Assembly: GCF_002286815.1 (NCBI RefSeq)
Contig: NZ_MUNM01000069.1
Location: 59,084-123,083, forward strand
Length of the DNA: 64,000 bases
Reading direction: 5' to 3'
From: Pseudomonas sp. PICF141
GTDB lineage: Bacteria > Pseudomonadota > Gammaproteobacteria > Pseudomonadales > Pseudomonadaceae
Part shown: in pieces, positions 58,728 to 64,000 of the stretch
Position numbering within the stretch: the stretch's first letter is position 1
How the letters are laid out: every line of letters starts with the position of its first letter
The notes under the pieces: generated by a model
Databases searched by the model: none
Told to the model about the DNA's origin: nothing
The model's input: only the letters and a program-made list of their open reading frames with translations
Position numbers and translations under genes: made by a program

Positions 58728-59873
58728 ATGGCACCTCACTGGATCTGGCAGCAGCCTGATTGGCCGAGCTTTCAATGGCAAGCCGAGCATTTGGCGCCAC
58801 TGTTGCGCGACTGCGTTCAGGCGCAGGGTCAATTGATGGGCATGGCCAGTTCGGTAGGCCGCTCGTTGAGCGCGCAAAGCGAACTGGATGCGCTGTTACA
58901 GAACATCGTGACCTCGTCGGCGATTGAGGGCGAACAACTGAATATCGGCTCCGTTCGGTCATCATTGGCGCGACGATTGGGGCTGGAACAGGGCGCGGGC
59001 GATAAAAGCAGCCAGCGCAGCGAAGGCCTGGCGCAATTGATGCTCGATGCCACCCGGCATTTCTCTGAACCACTGACATTGGCTCGATTGCTGGATTGGC
59101 ATAAATGGCTGTTTCCTGAGCAAGACACGGATCTCGCCGCCCGGTCGATCCATGTTGGCGCCTTGCGCGGCGACGAGCCGATGCAAGTTGTTTCGGGGCG
59201 ACTCGACAGGCCGACCGTTCACTTCGAAGCGCCGCCTCGCCTTGGTCTTGAACGACAACTCGAAACCTTCCTGAGCTGGTTTGAAGCCAGCCGAAATCAG
59301 GTTGGCCTCGACCCTTTGCTGAGGGCCGGCGTCGCACATTTCTGGTTTGTGACGTTGCATCCTTTCGACGATGGCAACGGTCGCCTGACGCGAACGATCA
59401 CTGATCTGGCCCTGGCTCAGGGTGAGGCTCAGGCCATCCGTTTCTACGCCATGTCGGCGAGCATTCTGGATGATCGTTCTGGCTATTACCGAGTGCTGGA
59501 AACCAGTCAGAAATCCACGATGGATATCACCGAATGGCTGGAGTGGTTTCTTCAGACTTTGCTGCGTAGCTTGCAGCAGGCCATGACGCGGATTGAGTCG
59601 GTACTGGGCAAGGCGCGTTTCTGGCAGGCACATCGGGAATCCGGACTGTCGACCGAGCAGACCAAAGTATTGAATCGCTTGCTCGATGGTGGGGAACGAG
59701 GTTTCGATAACGGCATCAGCGCCGCTCAATATCAGGCAGTGGCAAAGGTTTCCAAAGCCACCGCAACCCGTCATCTGGCCGAACTGCTGGAGAAGGGCTG
59801 CCTGAAACGCCTGCCCGGCGGCGGGCGCAGTACTCGATATCAAATCTGCGATCCGGATGACTCAACAGATTAA
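58728..59873 (+). CDS. Fic family protein with DUF4172 and winged-helix domain
   Basis: 381 residues. Order: DUF4172 (HWIWQQPDWPSFQWQAEHLA), inhibitory helix with SxxxEG (SSAIEGE, residues 63-69), Fic core with HPFDDGNGR (211-219), and a C-terminal winged helix (NGISAAQYQAVAKVSKATAT; LLEKGCLKRLPGGGRSTRYQ). The motif is intact, so AMP transfer (or another nucleotide/phosphate transfer) is expected, held in check by the upstream Glu67. I start at the ATG at 58728 because DUF4172 begins directly there and the palindromic operator lies just upstream. Target unknown; no separate antitoxin gene. Confidence 0.9.
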   Translation: MAPHWIWQQPDWPSFQWQAEHLAPLLRDCVQAQGQLMGMASSVGRSLSAQSELDALLQNIVTSSAIEGEQLNIGSVRSSLARRLGLEQGAGDKSSQRSEGLAQLMLDATRHFSEPLTLARLLDWHKWLFPEQDTDLAARSIHVGALRGDEPMQVVSGRLDRPTVHFEAPPRLGLERQLETFLSWFEASRNQVGLDPLLRAGVAHFWFVTLHPFDDGNGRLTRTITDLALAQGEAQAIRFYAMSASILDDRSGYYRVLETSQKSTMDITEWLEWFLQTLLRSLQQAMTRIESVLGKARFWQAHRESGLSTEQTKVLNRLLDGGERGFDNGISAAQYQAVAKVSKATATRHLAELLEKGCLKRLPGGGRSTRYQICDPDDSTD

Positions 59874-59916
59874 TCATGATCGACATTGCACTCGATGAGT
59901 TAAGCCGTAAGGCGAT

Positions 59917-60052
59917 CTGTAGCAGCTGGCGAAGCCTGCGTTCGGCTGCGCAGCAGTCGTGAACCCGGCTAATGCCGTATGCCTAACGTATCGCAATCTC
60001 TGATTTTACGACTGCTTCGCAGCCGAACGCAGCCTCCGGCAGCTGCTACAAG
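59917..60052. repeat. Inverted-pair REP, 'GCAGCCTTCGGCAGCTGCTA' family
   Basis: Arms TGTAGCAGCTGGCGAAGCCT (59918-) and CTCCGGCAGCTGCTACAAGG (60033-60052) with inner CGGCTGCGCAGCAGTCG / CGACTGCTTCGCAGCCG. One base change in each outer arm (GGCGAAGCC; CCTCCGGC). The rest of the 350-base gap between fic and xseB (59874-60223) holds no gene I can support. Confidence 0.8.
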
Positions 60053-60223
60053 GGGCGCGTCGCTGCTGAAATGGTTTAACTTACCGGCTTTAGGGCAAGC
60101 CCCCTCATCACAGAGGTCGCATTCACTTCCTGAACTCATTGTCCGAAACGCCCCGCTCATTTGCCCATAACCCCTATGTCTGCTAGTGTCGCGCCGGTTT
60201 AACGTCAACCGGAAATAGCCGCC

Positions 60224-60466
60224 ATGGCCCGCAAAAAAGCTGCACTGGATTTCGAACAATCTCTCGCTGACCTGCAAACGCTGGTGGAGCGTCTGGAGAA
60301 TGGCGAATTGTCGCTGGAAGACTCGCTGGCCGCTTTTGAGCAGGGCATCGGTCTGACCCGCGATTGCCAGGCGGCGCTGGCTCAGGCCGAGCTAAAGGTT
60401 CAAGTGCTGCTCGAGCGTGATGGTGAGCTGGCCGAGGAACCCTTCGACGCGGATCAGCCAGAATGA
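60224..60466 (+). CDS. xseB: Exodeoxyribonuclease VII small subunit
   Basis: 80 residues, the small subunit that pairs with XseA. The family motif is FEQSLADLQTLVERLENGEL followed by SLEDSLAAFEQGIGLTRDC, forming a helical hairpin. Its stop overlaps the ispA start by four bases (ATGA). The xseB-ispA-dxs order is conserved in gammaproteobacteria. Confidence 0.95.
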   Translation: MARKKAALDFEQSLADLQTLVERLENGELSLEDSLAAFEQGIGLTRDCQAALAQAELKVQVLLERDGELAEEPFDADQPE

Positions 60467-61350
60467 TTGCGGCGTATTCGGCGTCCAGCCAGGCTCGCGT
60501 CAATGCGGCACTGGAAACCCTGTTCAGCGCGCCAAGCCCTGAACTTGCCCGCCTCTACGAAGCCATGCGCTACAGCGTGATGAACGGCGGCAAGCGTGTG
60601 CGCCCGTTGTTGGCCTACGCCGCATGTGAAGCCTTGGGCGGCAAGGCCGAGCAAGCCAATGGCGCGGCCTGTGCGGTTGAGCTGATTCACGCCTATTCGC
60701 TGGTGCACGATGATTTGCCGGCCATGGACGACGACGATTTGCGTCGCGGCCAGCCGACTACGCATAAAAAATTCGATGAAGCTTGTGCAATCCTCGCCGG
60801 TGACGGCTTGCAGAGCCTGGCCTTCAGTGCCCTGCTCGACCCGCACCTGAGCAATTGCGATGCTGAAACCCGTCTGCAGATGGTCAGCGCCCTGGCGTTG
60901 GCGGCAGGTCCGGCGGGCATGGTCGGCGGGCAAGCCATCGATCTGGGCTCAGTGGGCCTGAAGCTCGATCAAAAAGCCCTTGAATACATGCACCGGCACA
61001 AGACCGGCGCGCTGATCGAAGTCAGCGTCAAGCTTGGCGCACTGGCCTGCGGTCATGCCGCGAAGGACGAACTGAAGTCCTTGCAGAGTTATGCACAGGC
61101 CATTGGCCTGGCCTTTCAGGTCCAGGACGACATTCTCGACGTCGAAAGTGACACCGAAACCCTCGGCAAACGCCAGGGCGCCGACATCGCCCGGGACAAA
61201 CCGACTTACCCGGCCCTGCTCGGTCTCGATGCGGCCAAGGCCTATGCCCTGGAGCTGCGTGACCAGGCCCTGCACGCCCTGCGACCGTTTGACGCGGCGG
61301 CCGAGCCATTGCGCGATCTGGCCCGGTATATCGTCGAGCGCCGCAGCTGA
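60463..61350 (+). CDS. ispA: (2E,6E)-farnesyl diphosphate synthase IspA
   Basis: Condenses IPP with DMAPP and GPP to FPP for undecaprenyl phosphate, quinones and haem side chains. 295 residues. First Asp-rich motif LVHDDLPAMDDDDLRRGQPT, second FQVQDDILDVESDTETLGKR, plus GGKRVRPLLAYAACEALGG and HRHKTGALIEVSVKLGA. Overlaps xseB and is followed by dxs after 91 bases. Confidence 0.96.
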   Translation: MIAAYSASSQARVNAALETLFSAPSPELARLYEAMRYSVMNGGKRVRPLLAYAACEALGGKAEQANGAACAVELIHAYSLVHDDLPAMDDDDLRRGQPTTHKKFDEACAILAGDGLQSLAFSALLDPHLSNCDAETRLQMVSALALAAGPAGMVGGQAIDLGSVGLKLDQKALEYMHRHKTGALIEVSVKLGALACGHAAKDELKSLQSYAQAIGLAFQVQDDILDVESDTETLGKRQGADIARDKPTYPALLGLDAAKAYALELRDQALHALRPFDAAAEPLRDLARYIVERRS

Positions 61351-61441
61351 CGGCGTATCCGCCAAAAAAAACCAACGCGTGGGCAGGGGGCGATGCATCA
61401 GGTAAACTGCCGCATCTTTTATACCTATAACGATTCGCCTG

Positions 61442-63340
61442 ATGCCCACGACGTTTCATGAGATTCCCCGCAAGCGCCCGACCACGCCACTGCTCGACCG
61501 TGCCAACACGCCGGACGGCCTGCGCCGGTTAGGCGAAGCCGAGCTGGAAACCCTGGCTGATGAGTTGCGCCTGGAATTGCTCTACACGGTCGGTCAGACC
61601 GGTGGGCATTTCGGTGCCGGCCTGGGCGTCATCGAGCTGACCATCGCGTTGCATTACGTCTTCGACACCCCGGATGACCGATTGGTGTGGGACGTGGGTC
61701 ATCAGGCCTACCCGCACAAAATCCTCACCGGTCGTCGCGAGCGCATGAGCACCCTGCGCCAGAAGGACGGCGTTGCCGCCTTTCCGCGTCGTTCCGAGAG
61801 TGAGTACGACACCTTTGGCGTCGGTCACTCCAGCACCTCGATCAGCGCAGCGCTGGGCATGGCGATTGCTGCCCGGCTGCAACACAGTGATCGCAAGGCG
61901 ATCGCAGTGATCGGCGACGGCGCATTGACCGCTGGCATGGCTTTCGAGGCACTGAACCACGCGCCGGAAGTTGACGCCAACATGCTGGTGATCCTCAACG
62001 ACAATGACATGTCGATCTCGCGTAACGTCGGCGGCTTGTCGAACTATCTGGCGAAAATCCTTTCCAGCCGCACTTATGCAAGCATGCGCGAAGGCAGTAA
62101 AAAGGTCCTGTCGCGCCTGCCCGGCGCCTGGGAAATCGCCCGTCGCACCGAAGAATACGCCAAAGGCATGCTGGTTCCCGGCACACTGTTCGAAGAGCTG
62201 GGCTGGAACTACATCGGCCCGATCGATGGCCATGACCTGCCGACCCTGATCGCCACCCTGCGCAACATGCGCGATCTGAAAGGCCCGCAATTCCTGCACG
62301 TGGTCACCAAAAAAGGCAAAGGCTTCGCTCCGGCGGAAGTCGACCCGATCGGTTACCACGCCATCACCAAACTCGAACCGGTGGATGCTCCGGCCGCCGC
62401 GCCGAAGAAAGCCGGCGGGCCGAAGTACTCCGGTGTGTTCGGTGAATGGCTGTGCGACATGGCCGCGGTCGATCCACGCCTGGTCGGGATTACCCCGGCG
62501 ATGAAGGAAGGCTCCGACCTGGTGGCCTTCAGCGAACGTTTTCCCAAGCGCTATTTCGACGTGGCGATTGCCGAGCAACACGCCGTGACCCTCGCCGCCG
62601 GCATGGCCTGCGAAGGCGCAAAGCCGGTGGTGGCGATCTATTCGACCTTCTTGCAACGCGCTTACGACCAGCTTGTGCATGATGTGGCGGTGCAAAACCT
62701 CGACGTGCTGTTCGCCATCGACCGCGCAGGCCTGGTGGGCGAAGACGGCCCGACGCACGCAGGCAGCTTTGACCTGTCGTTCCTGCGTTGCATCCCCGGC
62801 ATGCTGCTAATGACCCCGAGCGACGAAAACGAACTGCGCAAAATGCTCAGCACCGGCCATCTGTACAACGGCCCGGCGGCGGTGCGTTATCCGCGCGGCA
62901 CCGGCCCGAATGCGCCGATCACCAAAGATCTCGAACCGATCGAAATCGGCAAGGGTGTCGTTCGCCGCCAGGGCAGCAAAGTCGCCTTGCTGGTGTTCGG
63001 CGTGCAATTGGTCGAGGCGCTGAAAGTCGCTGAGAAACTGGATGCGACCGTGGTCGACATGCGTTTCGTCAAACCGCTCGACGAAGCACTGGTTCGCGAA
63101 ATCGCTGGCAGTCACGAACTGCTGGTGACCATCGAAGAGAACGCCATCATGGGCGGTGCCGGTGGCGCGGTCAGCGAGTTTCTCGCCCGAGAGAACATCC
63201 TCAAGTCGGTGCTGCACCTGGGCTTGCCGGACATCTATGTCGAGCATGCCAAGCCTGCGCAAATGCTGGCCGAATGCGGGCTGGATGAGGCAGGGATCGA
63301 AGAAGCGGTGCGTCAGCGCCTGCAACTGCTCAACTTGTAA
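61442..63340 (+). CDS. dxs: 1-deoxy-D-xylulose-5-phosphate synthase
   Basis: First enzyme of the MEP isoprenoid pathway, TPP-dependent. 632 residues. Seen: VGHQAYPHKILTGRRERM, VGHSSTSISAALGMAIAARL, the TPP motif VIGDGALTAGMAFEALNHAP with NDNDMSISRNVGGL, the pyrimidine-domain FDVAIAEQHAVTLAAGMACE, and GEDGPTHAGSFDLSFLRCIP. TATAAC at about 61424 may give it a private promoter besides read-through from xseB-ispA. Confidence 0.97.
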   Translation: MPTTFHEIPRKRPTTPLLDRANTPDGLRRLGEAELETLADELRLELLYTVGQTGGHFGAGLGVIELTIALHYVFDTPDDRLVWDVGHQAYPHKILTGRRERMSTLRQKDGVAAFPRRSESEYDTFGVGHSSTSISAALGMAIAARLQHSDRKAIAVIGDGALTAGMAFEALNHAPEVDANMLVILNDNDMSISRNVGGLSNYLAKILSSRTYASMREGSKKVLSRLPGAWEIARRTEEYAKGMLVPGTLFEELGWNYIGPIDGHDLPTLIATLRNMRDLKGPQFLHVVTKKGKGFAPAEVDPIGYHAITKLEPVDAPAAAPKKAGGPKYSGVFGEWLCDMAAVDPRLVGITPAMKEGSDLVAFSERFPKRYFDVAIAEQHAVTLAAGMACEGAKPVVAIYSTFLQRAYDQLVHDVAVQNLDVLFAIDRAGLVGEDGPTHAGSFDLSFLRCIPGMLLMTPSDENELRKMLSTGHLYNGPAAVRYPRGTGPNAPITKDLEPIEIGKGVVRRQGSKVALLVFGVQLVEALKVAEKLDATVVDMRFVKPLDEALVREIAGSHELLVTIEENAIMGGAGGAVSEFLARENILKSVLHLGLPDIYVEHAKPAQMLAECGLDEAGIEEAVRQRLQLLNL

Positions 63341-63348
63341 ACCCGATC

Positions 63349-63456
63349 CCCCGTAGGAGCTGCCGAAGGCTGCGATCTTTTGATCCTGATCTTCGGCGGC
63401 TCCAAACCTGAAAAAACAGAATCAAAAGATCGCAGCCTTCGGCAGCTCCTACGGGG
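63349..63456. repeat. Long perfect inverted repeat between dxs and btuB
   Basis: 36-base arms at 63349-63384 and 63421-63456 are perfect complements (begin CCCCGTAGGAGCTGCCGAAG) with a 36-base loop. The core is the CTTCGGCAGC REP of 16130-16194. It starts 9 bases after the dxs stop and may end or protect the dxs message. Confidence 0.9.
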
Positions 63457-63489
63457 TTGCGGCGTATCTGAATTCATCTCGGATCATCC

Positions 63490-64000
63490 ATGAAACTCTC
63501 CCCTTTTGCCCTGACGCTGACGCTTCTGCCGGCCGGCCAACTCTTGGCCGATACCTTCGAACGCGACCAGGCCCTGAAACTGCCGGACGTGCTGATCAGC
63601 GCCAACCGTCAGGTCGAAGCGCGCAACGACAGCAGCGCCGCCAACACGGTGTTCACCCGCGACGATATCGACCGTCTGCAACCGAGCAGTGTCACTGATC
63701 TGCTGCGCCGGGTACCGGGCGTACAGGTCGGGCAAACCGGGGGGCGCGGCAGTCTGCCCGGGGTTTATATTCGTGGTACCAAGTCGGCGCAAAGCCTGGT
63801 GCTGGTCGATGGCCAGCGCATCGGTAACTCGACCTCCGGCGACAGCAACCTGCAACACATCAACATCGAACAGGTCGAGCGCGTGGAAGTGCTGCGCGGC
63901 TCCCGTTCAGTGATTTACGGCAGCGATGCGATCGGCGGGGGGATCCAGATCTTCCCCCCCCGGGGCGGCGAACAAAGCCTGCAACCCCGCATGCACGGGG
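63490..64000 (+). CDS. btuB: TonB-dependent vitamin B12 receptor BtuB, 5' part
   Basis: N-terminal ~170 residues of an outer-membrane receptor; the gene runs off the right edge. Signal peptide (FALTLTLLPAGQLLA), TonB-box-like LKLPDVLISANRQ, then the plug: FTRDDIDRLQPSSVTDLLRR, VPGVQVGQTGGRGSLPGVYI, VLVDGQRIGNSTSGDSNLQH and EQVERVEVLRGSRSVIYGSD. The wording of the plug is BtuB-like. The last ~75 bases give IQIFPPRGGEQ where BtuB plugs read IQIFTRRGGE, and contain runs of G and C that look like base-call error. No cobalamin riboswitch box is visible in the 149 bases upstream. Confidence 0.8.
   Translation, partial: MKLSPFALTLTLLPAGQLLADTFERDQALKLPDVLISANRQVEARNDSSAANTVFTRDDIDRLQPSSVTDLLRRVPGVQVGQTGGRGSLPGVYIRGTKSAQSLVLVDGQRIGNSTSGDSNLQHINIEQVERVEVLRGSRSVIYGSDAIGGGIQIFPPRGGEQSLQPRMHG

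Noticed and set aside
57401..59873. S24 repressor and Fic gene as a prophage or toxin-antitoxin module
   Set aside because: No integrase, structural or lysis genes and no att-like repeats; the two genes are 580 bases apart with separate operators and a terminator between. Fic carries its own inhibitory helix, so the repressor is not an obvious antitoxin.
10144..63456. Dispersed palindromic repeats as CRISPR
   Set aside because: Copies are far apart, occur as inverted pairs in different gene gaps and have no regular spacers or cas genes.
1..64000. tRNA or rRNA genes
   Set aside because: I looked for the GGTTCGA-type T-arm and CCA ends in the gene gaps and found none that fold convincingly.

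Overview
The window is about 64 kb of high-GC (visibly G/C-rich third codon positions) chromosomal DNA that reads as a Pseudomonas core genome, most like the P. fluorescens group. The evidence is gene content and order: amn, an AidB-like dehydrogenase, ladS, thiD-thiE-hemL, miaB-ybeZ-ybeY-corC-lnt, leuS-lptE-holA, lipB-lipA, dacC-rlpA-mltB-rodA-mrdA-rlmH-rsfS-nadD-proA, mpl-ubiX, eatR-exaC-eat-eutBC, mtfA, ppa and xseB-ispA-dxs follow each other as I remember them in the PA3970-PA4044 interval of P. aeruginosa. The intergenic spaces carry the inverted-pair REP elements typical of fluorescent pseudomonads. I see no rRNA, tRNA, insertion sequence, prophage block or CRISPR array. Both ends cut a gene: rluE on the left, btuB on the right.

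Layout. 1-6144 (minus): rluE (partial), amn, AidB-like acyl-CoA dehydrogenase, and the hybrid kinase ladS. 6584-10119 (plus): thiamine (thiD, thiE) and haem (hemL) biosynthesis, then a Sel1-repeat exported protein. 10232-16961: a DUF1820 gene, then miaB, ybeZ, ybeY, corC and lnt (tRNA modification, RNA maturation, ion/CBS protein, lipoprotein acylation), and a ydcF-like gene on the opposite strand. 17068-24836: a small unknown gene, leuS, lptE, holA, the ribosome-rescue gene arfA, a lytic transglycosylase and an LD-carboxypeptidase. 24953-36450 (minus): lipoate genes (lipB-lipA with ybeD) and a long, tightly packed cell-elongation cluster. 36640-44121: mpg, a DedA-PAP2 fusion, a LON-domain protein, lrgAB, a MaoC hydratase, a MORN-repeat/caspase-like lipoprotein, an NAD(P)-binding protein and a small lipoprotein. 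44114-46092: ubiX and mpl. 46267-54083: the ethanolamine regulon. 54197-57169: GNAT, DedA, MtfA and pyrophosphatase. 57348-59873: a small accessory-looking island with an S24-type repressor and a Fic/winged-helix gene, each with its own candidate operator. 60224-63340: xseB-ispA-dxs. 63490-64000: start of btuB.

How the genes work together. A large share serves the envelope. RodA-PBP2 build the elongating wall; DacC, LdcA, two MltB-type transglycosylases and RlpA trim it; Mpl recycles its peptides; Lnt and LptE mature the outer membrane. The ethanolamine block is a complete catabolic unit without microcompartment genes: Eat imports ethanolamine, AdoCbl-dependent EutBC makes acetaldehyde and ammonia, and ExaC oxidises the aldehyde. 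EatR probably drives two sigma-54 promoters that are visible upstream of exaC and eat. btuB at the right edge would supply the corrinoid.

The most noteworthy signals are an RNA hairpin inside the 3' part of arfA that predicts tmRNA-linked control, the fic gene behind a tandem palindrome, an orphan CI/LexA-like repressor with a nested-palindrome operator, a lipoprotein joining MORN repeats to a C13 caspase-fold domain, chimeric or broken REP elements, and signs of base-call error in the last ~80 bases.
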